A stretch of DNA of 9,750 nucleotides. Origin: CAYIRQ01 sp964365905 (lineage in GTDB: Bacteria; Patescibacteriota; Gracilibacteria; Peribacterales; Peribacteraceae). The position numbers and the translations under genes are program-made. A model generated the notes under the pieces. It was not told where the DNA came from. It did no database searches and worked only from the letters and a program-made list of their open reading frames with translations. How positions within the stretch are numbered: the stretch's first letter is position 1; the number at the start of each line of letters is the position of its first letter. The DNA lies in NCBI GenBank assembly GCA_964365905.1, contig CAYIRQ010000053.1:1-9750 (forward strand), written 5' to 3'. Below are positions 1-5,757 of the stretch, piece by piece.

Positions 1-24
1 GTGGGAAGAAAAAGAAGAAGAGGT
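1..24 (+). CDS. Possible 3' end of an upstream gene
   Basis: The terminator at 42-71 implies a plus-strand gene ending just before it. In frame 3 the first bases read GKKKKKR followed by TAG at 22-24, a basic tail like those of ribosomal or RNA-binding proteins. Frame 1 instead ends at TGA 40-42 with a tail ending GSPFSE. Frame 2 would run through the terminator stem and is unlikely. Too little is present to name the gene or settle the frame. Confidence 0.25.
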
Positions 25-41
25 AGTCCCTTCTCAGAATG

Positions 42-71
42 AAAAAGGTCTCCGGCAACGGGGGCTTTTTT
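42..71 (+). terminator. Rho-independent terminator with GNRA loop
   Basis: Bases 42-54 pair with 59-71 around a GCAA tetraloop at 55-58. The GC-rich upper stem (AGGTCTCCG against CGGGGGCTT) needs several G-U wobbles, which pair only in plus-strand RNA; on the minus strand they become C-A mismatches. The lower stem is A-run against T-run, so the 3' arm ends in six T. It should stop transcription of the gene entering from the left, and only weakly that of the minus-strand gene ending at 115. Confidence 0.8.
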
Positions 72-83
72 CGTGGTGAGCCA

Positions 84-113
84 TGTCATGCTGAGCCCGC
101 CGAAGCACGAACC
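84..113 (+). repeat. Palindromic repeat element, copy 1
   Basis: It starts TGTCATGCTGAGC and continues into CCGCCGAAGCACGA. The end sequence is shared with the elements at 3191, 3922, 4504, 4706, 6212 and 8865. It lies between the terminator and the stop codon of the minus-strand gene ending at 115, so it is intergenic. The right half matches the family only loosely. Confidence 0.5.
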
Positions 114-114
114 A

Positions 115-645
115 CTACTTTCCCTTCGTTCTCACCTTCGGACTCTCGCGGTGCGTCTGCTTCATCTCCGCCCGCCTCGTGCGGAACGAGAGCATCGCTT
201 CCGCGCTCGTGTCCTGGCGCGCAAGGGCCACCTGCTGCGTTCCGGTGATCACGGGGAAGTACACGCTCCCGAGATGCGCCTTTTCCGGAAAATTCCGATC
301 AACGATGTTGCTCCGCAGGCTCGTCACTTCCCTGATCAGATTCCTCCTCGTGGGATGGAGGTAGATTCCGCGGGCGTTCCTTCTGAGCGTGCGGGTGGTC
401 TTTCCCCGAAAGACGCGCTGCACCATGTCCGCCCGTCGTGCCTTCTGCGCGCGCTCAACCTTCAGAAATCTCCGTTCGATGCATCGCGCATGCTCATAGG
501 CGTCCGCCCCGACGTAGAGATCGCCGCGCGCGCAGGGAGGGGGGTAGGCGAGCGCGGGGGACACGAGGATGAGCAGCAACGAAGCGGTGATGATTCCCGG
601 AGCGCCAAGAGTGCGGAGGGAGCGGAGGGAGGGGTGCATGTTCAT
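115..645 (-). CDS. Small secreted basic protein, unknown function
   Basis: I do not recognise this 176-residue protein. It opens with a Sec-type signal peptide: a basic n-region with several arginines, a hydrophobic stretch at about residues 16-30, and a likely signal peptidase I site after PALA (residue 33). The mature part is rich in Arg and Lys, has two cysteines (in PPPCARG and near CIERR), and shows no membrane segment or known motif. The start at 645 is supported by a promoter 9 bases upstream (-10 TAGAGT, -35 TAGACA, 17-base spacer); a second ATG two codons later would leave the signal peptide intact. It diverges from pheS across 69 bases. A basic secreted protein could bind envelope polymers or nucleic acid, but nothing here shows that. 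Confidence 0.65.
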   Translation of the reverse strand: MNMHPSLRSLRTLGAPGIITASLLLILVSPALAYPPPCARGDLYVGADAYEHARCIERRFLKVERAQKARRADMVQRVFRGKTTRTLRRNARGIYLHPTRRNLIREVTSLRSNIVDRNFPEKAHLGSVYFPVITGTQQVALARQDTSAEAMLSFRTRRAEMKQTHRESPKVRTKGK

Positions 646-654
646 AGGGGGCGC

Positions 655-683
655 ACTCTAAGGGAGGAGAGAAGAGTTGTCTA
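655..683 (-). promoter_or_regulatory. Promoter of the secreted-protein gene
   Basis: On the minus strand the -35 box TAGACA (678-683, five of six consensus bases) is 17 bases from the -10 box TAGAGT (655-660, four of six). Only nine bases separate the -10 box from the ATG at 645, so the transcript probably starts at or next to the start codon. The -35 box overlaps the pheS -35 box on the other strand. Confidence 0.5.
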
Positions 684-706
684 GCCTTTCCTTCACCATC
701 TAGACT
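677..706 (+). promoter_or_regulatory. pheS promoter, probably leaderless
   Basis: TTGTCT (677-682) and TAGACT (701-706) each match four of six consensus bases and are 18 bases apart. The -10 box ends eight bases before the ATG at 715, so transcription should begin at about 713-715. No Shine-Dalgarno is present between the two. Confidence 0.5.
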
Positions 707-714
707 AGAGCCGA

Positions 715-1791
715 ATGACGGACAATGTAAGGGATATTGAACGGGACGGCCTCCGGAAAATCGAAGCGGCGACGACGCTCGAGGCCCTCGACGTCCTCGA
801 GAAGGAATTCTTTGGGAGGAAGCACGGATCTCTCACCGAAGAGCTCCGCGCGCTCGGGAATCTTTCCGAAGAGGAGAGGAAGAAGCGGGGGGCGGAAGTG
901 AACCGGCTGAAGCAGACGCTCGAAGCTGCTCTCGTCGCCCGACGAGCGACGCTCGAAGGAGAGCGGAGTCAGAAACTCACAGAGGAGGATGCCCTCGATG
1001 TCACCATGGATCTTCCGCCGAAGCTCCGTGGTCATCTGCATCTCATTCCGGAATTCATCGAGCAGGTGGGCGATGTCTTTGGTCGCATGGGCTTCGAGGT
1101 CGTGGAGGGGCCGGAGATCGAAACGGAGGAATACAACTTCGATCTTCTGAATATCCCCGCAAACCATCCCGCACGGGATATGCAGGATACGTTTTGGGTC
1201 AAATCTCAAACAAATGACGAAAAGCGAAAAGCGAAAAGCGAAAAGCTGGTCTTGCGAACTCATACGTCTCCCGTCCAGATTCGCTACATGCAAACCCACA
1301 AGCCTCCCTTCCGTATGATCTGCCCGGGCAAGGTGTACCGCAAGGATGCGGATGCGACGCACTCACCGATGTTCCATCAATTCGAGGGGCTCATGATCGG
1401 GAAGGATGTCTCGCTCCGGAATATGCAGTACGTGATGACGGAAGCCGTGAAGAAACTCGTCGCACCCGATCTCTCGTTCCGCTTCCGCGCCGGCTACTTC
1501 CCCTTCGTGGAACCGGGGCTCGAAATGGATATTCAGTGGCGCGGGGATCTTACGGAGAGCCGTGAAGGAAAGCATGTCGCGGCGGAACTTCGCAGCGGAG
1601 CCGGATGGCTTGAGGTCGCGGGATGCGGGATGGTGCATCCGAATGTGCTCCGGAATGTCGGTATCAATCCTGAGCAGTGGCAGGGGTTCGCATTCGGCTT
1701 CGGCGTCGAGCGCCTCCTCATGATCAAGCACAGAATTCCGGACATCAGACTCTTCTTCGAGAATGATCTGAGGTTTCTAGAGCAGTTTTAA
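715..1791 (+). CDS. pheS: Phenylalanine-tRNA ligase alpha subunit
   Basis: Catalytic subunit of the (alpha-beta)2 cytoplasmic enzyme that charges tRNA-Phe with phenylalanine using ATP. The N-terminal helical arm (about residues 1-95) is followed by the class II synthetase core. Visible marks are NIPANHPARDMQDTFW (146-161), LRTHTSPVQIR (180-190), motif 2 around FRMICPGKVYRKD to HQFEG (199-225) and motif 3 around GFAFGFGVERLLM (324-336), ending NDLRFLEQF. Residues 163-177, between DTFWV and LRTHTS, are an extra lysine-rich loop encoded by a tandem heptamer array (1218-1245) that ordinary PheS lacks. pheT, its usual operon partner, is not adjacent: the next gene converges from the other strand nine bases after the stop. 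The start fits the family and the promoter 8 bases upstream. Confidence 0.97.
   Translation: MTDNVRDIERDGLRKIEAATTLEALDVLEKEFFGRKHGSLTEELRALGNLSEEERKKRGAEVNRLKQTLEAALVARRATLEGERSQKLTEEDALDVTMDLPPKLRGHLHLIPEFIEQVGDVFGRMGFEVVEGPEIETEEYNFDLLNIPANHPARDMQDTFWVKSQTNDEKRKAKSEKLVLRTHTSPVQIRYMQTHKPPFRMICPGKVYRKDADATHSPMFHQFEGLMIGKDVSLRNMQYVMTEAVKKLVAPDLSFRFRAGYFPFVEPGLEMDIQWRGDLTESREGKHVAAELRSGAGWLEVAGCGMVHPNVLRNVGINPEQWQGFAFGFGVERLLMIKHRIPDIRLFFENDLRFLEQF
1218..1245 (+). repeat. Tandem heptamer array (CGAAAAG)x4 in pheS
   Basis: Four perfect copies of CGAAAAG occupy 28 bases. Because 7 is not a multiple of 3, successive units are read in different frames, giving the low-complexity KRKAKSEK loop. It sits between two conserved PheS segments, where homologues have only a few residues. 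Gain or loss of one unit would shift the frame of an essential gene. Confidence 0.9.
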
Positions 1792-1800
1792 ACGATGTTC

Positions 1801-2313
1801 TTAGGTGGCTTTTGCAGGAAGTTTTTCCTCCTGCACGGCTTCATCTGCCGTTTCCGAAATAGATTCAATCGTGCTCTGGAGATCCGGAAAATAGCGAAGG
1901 ATTACTCTGCGATTAGCGCCGCGTTCGATGATCTCCTTCAGAAAGTCAAGAGTTTCGATCGTGTGACGAGCGTCTTCCGGGGCGAATCGCAATTGGTGAC
2001 CGCCTGAGCGAGCTGCGGCTTCTACGAGGATTTCCCGCTCAACTTGCAAATGTGGCGGAAGAGCCTGGTACGCACATCCGAAGCGGGGTTTGACCATGGC
2101 GAGTGCTTCCTCAATATCCGGAATTCTTCTCGCAATCGCGCTGCGATTTCCGGCTCGATGCCATTCCAGGATGAGATCCACCGTGTCGTCCTCCTGCTCG
2201 GTCCACTGCGCATGGGGATGATTCGAGACGTCGGCGATTCTTGCGAGCTTTGGGGGAGGGGGAACGGTCGATGCGGGTTCGATACTTGGAAGCGTTTCCG
2301 TTGGAGCATTCAT
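1801..2313 (-). CDS. Protein with two Myb/HTH-like repeats, unknown function
   Basis: This 170-residue protein has no signal peptide or membrane segment. After a proline-rich N-terminus (about 1-24) come two similar segments. Residues 37-68 read W-T-x-x-E-D followed by AGNRSAIARRIPDI; residues 110-146 read R-F-A-P-E-D followed by GANRRVILRYFPDL. The spacing of the aromatic and acidic residues, the G/N-R turn and the I-A-R helix resembles three-helix SANT/Myb or other HTH folds, so nucleic-acid binding is a reasonable guess, not a demonstrated function. The C-terminus is acidic. No Shine-Dalgarno precedes the ATG; it may be read from the strong promoter at 2475-2502. Its stop lies nine bases from that of pheS, with no terminator between them. 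Confidence 0.65.
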   Translation of the reverse strand: MNAPTETLPSIEPASTVPPPPKLARIADVSNHPHAQWTEQEDDTVDLILEWHRAGNRSAIARRIPDIEEALAMVKPRFGCAYQALPPHLQVEREILVEAAARSGGHQLRFAPEDARHTIETLDFLKEIIERGANRRVILRYFPDLQSTIESISETADEAVQEEKLPAKAT

Positions 2314-2389
2314 AGTGTGAGAGAAAAGGGAACTACAGAAAAACCAGCCTCTTCTTGGGAAGGAAGCTCTGCTTTGTTTAACGATTTCT

Positions 2390-2464
2390 CTACGCAGCCA
2401 GCCACCTTCCCGCTGTAAGGGGGAGGAGGAGTCCGAGGCCGAGGAGGAGGTTTCGGGGCTGCAT
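2390..2464 (-). CDS. Candidate 24-residue hydrophobic ORF or leader peptide
   Basis: The ORF begins MQPRNLLLGLGLLLPL and ends GRWLAA before TAG at 2390. It starts ten bases after the -10 box of the best promoter in the window and lies 76 bases upstream of the gene starting at 2313. The peptide is a single short hydrophobic stretch, like a signal anchor. It could be a real small membrane peptide, a leader ORF for the next gene, or a chance ORF in a GA-repetitive region. No homologue is recognised. Confidence 0.35.
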   Translation of the reverse strand: MQPRNLLLGLGLLLPLTAGRWLAA

Positions 2465-2474
2465 GTACGGCACT

Positions 2475-2502
2475 ATTGTATGGAGTCCGGCGGCTCTGTC
2501 AA
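2475..2502 (-). promoter_or_regulatory. Near-consensus sigma70-type promoter
   Basis: On the minus strand a perfect TTGACA (2497-2502) is followed after 16 bases by TACAAT (2475-2480, five of six). The -35 box overlaps the stop codon of the holin-like gene (2499-2501). Transcription should begin near 2467 and run leftwards into the 24-codon ORF and the Myb-like gene, which has no clear promoter of its own. Confidence 0.6.
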
Positions 2503-2753
2503 GCGCGGGGTGCCGCAAAATAGTTGTAGATCCACGCAAAGACGTAGCCGCAGACAAATCCATCCACGAATCCCCACGCTGCACCGGCGATGGCACCGGG
2601 AACTGTTGGACGGTACCCGAGATACACCGTCGAGAGGAGAGAAATAGCGCTTGATCCGTAACTCTCCGCGAAAAGCGCGAAGAGCGCGAGGAGAGCGAGG
2701 CCGATGCCCCAGGTGATACCGGAGGCGAGACCAAAGGCTTTGGGGTTGAGCAT
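2499..2753 (-). CDS. Small two-helix membrane protein, holin-like family
   Basis: The 84-residue product starts MLNPKAFGLASG and has two hydrophobic segments, about residues 10-32 and 55-77, joined by a short segment containing YLGYRPT. The GAAWGFVDGFVCGYVFAWIYN region and the LNPKAFGLA start resemble small bacterial chromosomal proteins often labelled bacteriophage holin. That label comes from annotation of the family and does not imply lysis; no phage genes are nearby. I chose the ATG at 2753 because the family begins there. An upstream in-frame GTG (2789) would add 12 residues. A possible -10 box TACACT (2780-2785, minus) would give a leader of about 20 bases without a Shine-Dalgarno. Confidence 0.75.
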   Translation of the reverse strand: MLNPKAFGLASGITWGIGLALLALFALFAESYGSSAISLLSTVYLGYRPTVPGAIAGAAWGFVDGFVCGYVFAWIYNYFAAPRA

Positions 2754-2789
2754 GGGGAAAGGGGAGAATGTTGAAGTCGAGTGTAGCAC

Positions 2790-2798
2790 GGAGGAGGT
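2790..2798 (+). promoter_or_regulatory. Displaced Shine-Dalgarno GGAGGAGGT
   Basis: This very strong ribosome binding site lies 28 bases before the DUF393 ATG at 2827, too far for normal use, and no other plus-strand start at good spacing opens more than a few codons. The intervening bases are mostly a 21-base heptamer array (2803-2823). Without the array the spacing would be 7 bases. Confidence 0.55.
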
Positions 2799-2802
2799 AT
2801 TC

Positions 2803-2823
2803 GGTGTTAGGTTTTAGGTATTA
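2803..2823 (+). repeat. Degenerate heptamer array (GGTNTTA)x3
   Basis: Three units, GGTGTTA, GGTTTTA and GGTATTA, lie directly before GGGATG, the start of the DUF393 gene. The middle unit is identical to the unit repeated four times before serS. Confidence 0.75.
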
Positions 2824-2826
2824 GGG

Positions 2827-3165
2827 ATGGAAAAGCCGCTACTGATTTACGACGGCGACTGTGGTTTCTGCCTTCGGTGGGTAGAGCGCTGGAAAAGGAA
2901 AACGGGAGATCATGTTGCCTATATCGCCTTGCAAGAAGCACCGATGGATCTTGGTATTCCGCGCTCTGAGCTTGAGCATGCCGTGCACTTCGTGGAGCAG
3001 GAGAGAGTCAGTCGTGGTGCGGAGGCAGTGTTTCGCTTGCTCCGGTACAGCGGATCACGATGGCTTCTTATGCTCTATCAAAAAGTGCCGGGTTTCGCTC
3101 CAGCGAGTGAATGGATCTATAGCTTCATCGCGCGGCATCGCTCGACGAGCTGCAGGTTGAAATAA
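2827..3165 (+). CDS. DUF393 family protein (DCC thiol-disulfide oxidoreductase-like)
   Basis: This 112-residue protein begins with the family signature YDGDCGFC at residues 8-15, containing the Cys12-x-x-Cys15 pair near the N-terminus as in thioredoxin-like DCC proteins. Conserved features further on are the EAVFRLL segment after SRGAEA and a C-terminal part around VPGFAPASEWIYSFIARHR. Length and layout match the family. A thiol-redox role is the usual prediction, but the substrate is unknown. It has no signal peptide, so it is probably cytoplasmic. The ATG at 2827 is the only plausible start, because in-frame stops lie within the heptamer array just upstream. Confidence 0.88.
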   Translation: MEKPLLIYDGDCGFCLRWVERWKRKTGDHVAYIALQEAPMDLGIPRSELEHAVHFVEQERVSRGAEAVFRLLRYSGSRWLLMLYQKVPGFAPASEWIYSFIARHRSTSCRLK

Positions 3166-3372
3166 AATGTTCCTTGTGTGAGGTCTCAAGTGTCATGGTG
3201 AGCGGAGACGAACCATGAATCGGGGCTCCTCGAAGAAAACGTGCTCAATTTGGTTGACTGGGTTCCTTGCCACTATTTGAATGATGAGGAACATTGTCTG
3301 CCCCCATGCGTCCGGGAGAAATCTCGACCTTGGGAGAAGGGGACAATGCCATAGAGAGGGGCTGAGCTCTCC
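3166..3372. other. Intergenic gap between convergent genes
   Basis: These 207 bases lie between the stop codons of the DUF393 and TMTC-like genes. They hold a palindromic element (3191-3218) and a wider perfect 9-base inverted repeat, AATGTTCCT (3166-3174) with AGGAACATT (3287-3295), that encloses most of the gap. I see no ORF, tRNA or T-tailed terminator. Confidence 0.6.
3191..3218 (+). repeat. Palindromic repeat element, copy 2
   Basis: It begins TGTCATGGTGAGCGGAGACGA and closes with ACCATGA. TCATGGT (3193-3199) and ACCATGA (3212-3218) are perfect inverted arms. The inner GAGCGGAGACGA is also found in the copy inside purH. Confidence 0.7.
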
Positions 3373-5070
3373 TCACTCAAGTTCCAAAAAAGATCCTCGT
3401 AAGCCCGGCTGCAGCTCTATTGCTCGTTGATAGGCAGCTTTCGCCTCCTCTGGCATTCCTTTCTTCAGATATGCCTTTGCAAGCTGGAGATGGGCACGGG
3501 CGAAGGCGGGTTGCAGCTGAATCGCCGTGCGATAGGAAATGATTGCAGCGCCCCATTCTTCTTTGAGAAAGTGTATGCCACCGAGATTGAACTGCACCTC
3601 GGTATTCTCCGGATTGATCGCCACAGCCGCACGCACGTGTTCTTCTGTCTTTATCAGATCACCATTTTTATAAGCAATGGATGCGAGGTTGAGATGGGCA
3701 TCCACGGAGCGTGGGTTCATGGTGAGAGCTTGCCCGAAGGCGACCTCTGCATCCCCAGAGCGCCCCTGCTCGAGGTAGGTGAATCCGAGATTATTCCATG
3801 CGATATGTGTCGGTTGCTCCTGCAGTGCATGGACCAAAAGAGCTTCAGCGTTTTGCCAGAGGAGACTTTGCCGGAAGGACATGACGATTGAGATTGCGAT
3901 AATACACGCCGCAACGATGTGCTTCGTCTGCGCGCCTTGAAAGGCGCTCCGCTCAGCATGACAAACAAAGATTCCGCTCAATGCGATAAGGAGACCGACC
4001 GAAGGAAGATACGCATAGTGATCCGAAGTAAGCGTCACGAGGTCAGACTTCATGTAGGAGAGCAGGCCAGGTGCGAGGATGAGAAGGAAAAAGAAGGCGC
4101 CGAAAGGTACCATGTGCTTCGTTCGAAACTTCCAAAGGAGTGCAGCGAGCAGGAGAAGGAGAATGCATGAAACGATATAGGGCGCAGTGAAGAACGAGGT
4201 GGATGCCGGGTAGAGAATGGTGAGATGGAATGGGAGGAAGAATTTCTGGAGTGTGAACATGATGCTGCGAGCGGCGAGAAGCACTGTTTCCAGTGCATTG
4301 AGCGGAAAGTTTGTATGCGTTTGCCCGGAGAGGTTGATAAACATGAAGAGTGTGGCAAGCGCGAAGAAAGGGGCAAGACGCTTGAGGGTTAATGTCACCC
4401 GGCGATGTGCCTCGACATCCAAGAAGAGAAAGACAAAAGGGAGGACGACAGCCGTAGGCTTTGAGAGAAGCGCGAGCAGAAAGAAGAGAAGAGAGAGAAC
4501 ATACTTCGTCTGCGCGCCTTGAAAGGCGCTCCGCTCAGCATGACACTCTCGGTAACGCAAAAATGTGATAAGGCTCGCGAGCACAAACGTCGTCATGAGG
4601 AGATCGCGTCGTGCACTGATCCAGGAGACTGCTTCCACGTGCAGAGGGTGAACTGCGAAGATCAGCGCACCGAAGAAGGCAATAAAGGAACATGCTTCGT
4701 AATAGCCTGTCCTGAGCTTGTCGAAGGGCCCCGCGGACGCGGGGCTCCTCAGCATGACAAAGAGAAAACGAAAAACGAGAAGTGAATTAATGCTGTGTAG
4801 CAGCAGATTCGTAACATGATATGGCAGAGGATGGAAGCCGAAAAGCGCGTGTTCGATTTGGTACGTGAAAAACGTGAGAGGAACATAGAGCTCTGGATCA
4901 AAGCCTTTGAACACATGGAACAAGAGCGTCTGAATCAGAGGATTCCGGAGAACGACGTGATAATCATCCCAGTGCACGAAGTCGCTCCAGAGCGCGGGGA
5001 GGTGAGCGAGGAGCGTCGCAGCGATAAGGAATACAGGGAACCGCCAGCGCTTGAATATTGCAACGTCCAT
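3373..5070 (-). CDS. TMTC-like polytopic membrane protein with C-terminal TPRs
   Basis: The 565-residue product resembles the bacterial relatives of TMTC proteins: a GT-C glycosyltransferase-like membrane domain plus tetratricopeptide repeats. Marks are WDD at 34-36 in the first loop, HPLHVEAVSWISARRDLL (141-158), LLSKPTAVVLP (201-211), DHYAYLPSVGL (350-360) and four 34-residue TPRs at 421-556. It may transfer sugar from a lipid donor to envelope proteins, but substrate and activity are inferred. Three loops carry repeat-encoded inserts: residues 109-122 (SPASAGPFDKLRTG) and the identical 14-mers CHAERSAFQGAQTK at 176-189 and 370-383, all between hydrophobic segments. I chose the ATG at 5070, not 5109, because AGGAGG (5077-5082) lies six bases before it. 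It follows the methyltransferase gene by 19 bases and is probably cotranscribed with it. Confidence 0.85.
   Translation of the reverse strand: MDVAIFKRWRFPVFLIAATLLAHLPALWSDFVHWDDYHVVLRNPLIQTLLFHVFKGFDPELYVPLTFFTYQIEHALFGFHPLPYHVTNLLLHSINSLLVFRFLFVMLRSPASAGPFDKLRTGYYEACSFIAFFGALIFAVHPLHVEAVSWISARRDLLMTTFVLASLITFLRYRECHAERSAFQGAQTKYVLSLLFFLLALLSKPTAVVLPFVFLFLDVEAHRRVTLTLKRLAPFFALATLFMFINLSGQTHTNFPLNALETVLLAARSIMFTLQKFFLPFHLTILYPASTSFFTAPYIVSCILLLLLAALLWKFRTKHMVPFGAFFFLLILAPGLLSYMKSDLVTLTSDHYAYLPSVGLLIALSGIFVCHAERSAFQGAQTKHIVAACIIAISIVMSFRQSLLWQNAEALLVHALQEQPTHIAWNNLGFTYLEQGRSGDAEVAFGQALTMNPRSVDAHLNLASIAYKNGDLIKTEEHVRAAVAINPENTEVQFNLGGIHFLKEEWGAAIISYRTAIQLQPAFARAHLQLAKAYLKKGMPEEAKAAYQRAIELQPGLRGSFLELE
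3922..3963 (-). repeat. 42-bp palindromic element in the TMTC-like gene, copy 3
   Basis: On the minus strand it runs from TGTCATGCTGAGCGG to CAGACGAAG around a core hairpin, GCGCCTT with AAGGCGC. It is identical over all 42 bases to the copy at 4504-4545 and encodes exactly 14 codons, CHAERSAFQGAQTK, between two hydrophobic segments. The perfect identity suggests recent spread or gene conversion. Confidence 0.92.
4504..4545 (-). repeat. 42-bp palindromic element in the TMTC-like gene, copy 4
   Basis: Exact duplicate of the element at 3922-3963, in the same orientation and reading phase, 582 bases away in the same gene. The repeated pair could recombine and delete about 194 codons without shifting the frame. 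Confidence 0.92.
4706..4758 (-). repeat. Composite REPIN-like element, copy 5
   Basis: Read on the minus strand, it has a left end TGTCATGCTGAG, a GC-rich hairpin (GCCCCGC at 4728-4734 with GCGGGGC at 4739-4745, GGAC loop), and a right end that is an inverted copy of the same type of end (plus strand CCTGTCCTGAGCTTGTCGA). It encodes most of the insert SPASAGPFDKLRTG in the TMTC-like protein. Two inverted ends around a hairpin is the REPIN layout. Confidence 0.8.
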
Positions 5071-5089
5071 GTGTTCCCTCCTATCGTAC

Positions 5090-5725
5090 CTAGATCTTCT
5101 CAAGGACAAAGAGGCGACTGGGTTTCACGTCTTCTTCACGAGTGACGCGCCAGCCCGGAGACATCGTAATATCCTCCTCCCGTAAGTCGGTGTGGAATCC
5201 AAACGTGCGTATCATTCCTTTCCTACGGAGAAGCCAACGGGCGAAACGAAGGAAAGCATTCCGCTGGTGAAATGCATTGACGACGATAAGCGACCCTTTA
5301 GGACGTGTGACTCTCTGGGCTTCTTCCAGAAGTTTTTGAGGATCATCTGCAACGGAGAGGACATTGACCATCACTGCTGCATCGAAGGATGCATCAGGAA
5401 ACTTGAGGTCTTCTCCGCGCATTTGCTCCAGAGTGACGTCTGCAGCCGCGTGGCGTGCTCTCTTTTTCGCCTGTTCCAGCATTGTCGCGTTGGGATCGAT
5501 GCCTGTTACCTTGATGCCGGCGGGGTAATACTGCAAAGAAAGGCCCGAGCCAACGCCCACCTCCAACGTCCGAAGGCCGGGGCGCACGGGAAGTGCGTTC
5601 ACGGCAGCTCGTCGACCCTCTTCCAGGCGCTGACAGAGAAGATCATGTGCCGGCACTTTGAAGACGGAGAAATTGTAGAGCCATGAGTTCCAGCTTCCTC
5701 GTTCCTCAATGAGGGATTCACCCAT
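5090..5725 (-). CDS. Class I SAM methyltransferase, PmtA-like
   Basis: The 211-residue protein is a class I SAM-dependent methyltransferase. Motif I is LEVGVGSGLS (54-63), the acidic SAM-ribose motif is GIDPN (75-79), and the post-motif region is DLKFPDASFDAAVMVNVLSVADD (106-128). The N-terminus (WLYNF, VFKVPAHDLL) and the LEVGVGSGLSLQYYP wording resemble PmtA phospholipid N-methyltransferases, which methylate phosphatidylethanolamine, but the same fold covers small-molecule and quinone methyltransferases, so the substrate is uncertain. It has no signal peptide. A -10 box TAGAAT eight bases before the ATG makes it probably the first, leaderless gene of an operon with the TMTC-like gene. It diverges from purH across 49 bases. 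Confidence 0.85.
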   Translation of the reverse strand: MGESLIEERGSWNSWLYNFSVFKVPAHDLLCQRLEEGRRAAVNALPVRPGLRTLEVGVGSGLSLQYYPAGIKVTGIDPNATMLEQAKKRARHAAADVTLEQMRGEDLKFPDASFDAAVMVNVLSVADDPQKLLEEAQRVTRPKGSLIVVNAFHQRNAFLRFARWLLRRKGMIRTFGFHTDLREEDITMSPGWRVTREEDVKPSRLFVLEKI

Positions 5726-5733
5726 AGGCTTTC

Positions 5734-5739
5734 ATTCTA
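5734..5739 (-). promoter_or_regulatory. -10 box of the methyltransferase operon
   Basis: TAGAAT on the minus strand (five of six consensus bases) ends eight bases before the ATG at 5725, predicting a leaderless transcript. No good -35 box is visible at 15-18 bases. Confidence 0.5.
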
Positions 5740-5757
5740 GCCCGAATCTGTGACTTC

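Noticed and set aside
700..1362. Long minus-strand ORF opposite pheS
   Set aside because: It is the shadow of pheS, with no promoter, ribosome binding site or recognisable protein features.
1540..1610. Possible repeat insertion in PheS (about residues 276-296)
   Set aside because: Many PheS proteins have a loop of similar length at this place, and the DNA shows no palindrome or tandem unit.
1813..1836. TGCAGGA/TCCTGCA hairpin at the 3' end of the Myb-like gene as a terminator
   Set aside because: It lies inside the coding sequence and has no T-run on either strand.
2390..2734. 114-codon ORF on the minus strand overlapping the holin-like gene
   Set aside because: Most of it is an alternative frame of the holin-like gene and is proline/serine/arginine-rich; only its last 24 codons, which have their own ATG and promoter, were kept.
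2499..2753. Prophage holin and lysis cassette
   Set aside because: No endolysin, spanin or other phage genes are near; the family is common in bacterial chromosomes.
3353..3376. GAGAG/CTCTC hairpin near the TMTC-like stop as a terminator
   Set aside because: Five base pairs only and no T-run.
3922..4545. CRISPR array
   Set aside because: The two identical repeats are 582 bases apart inside a coding sequence, with no regular spacers and no cas genes.
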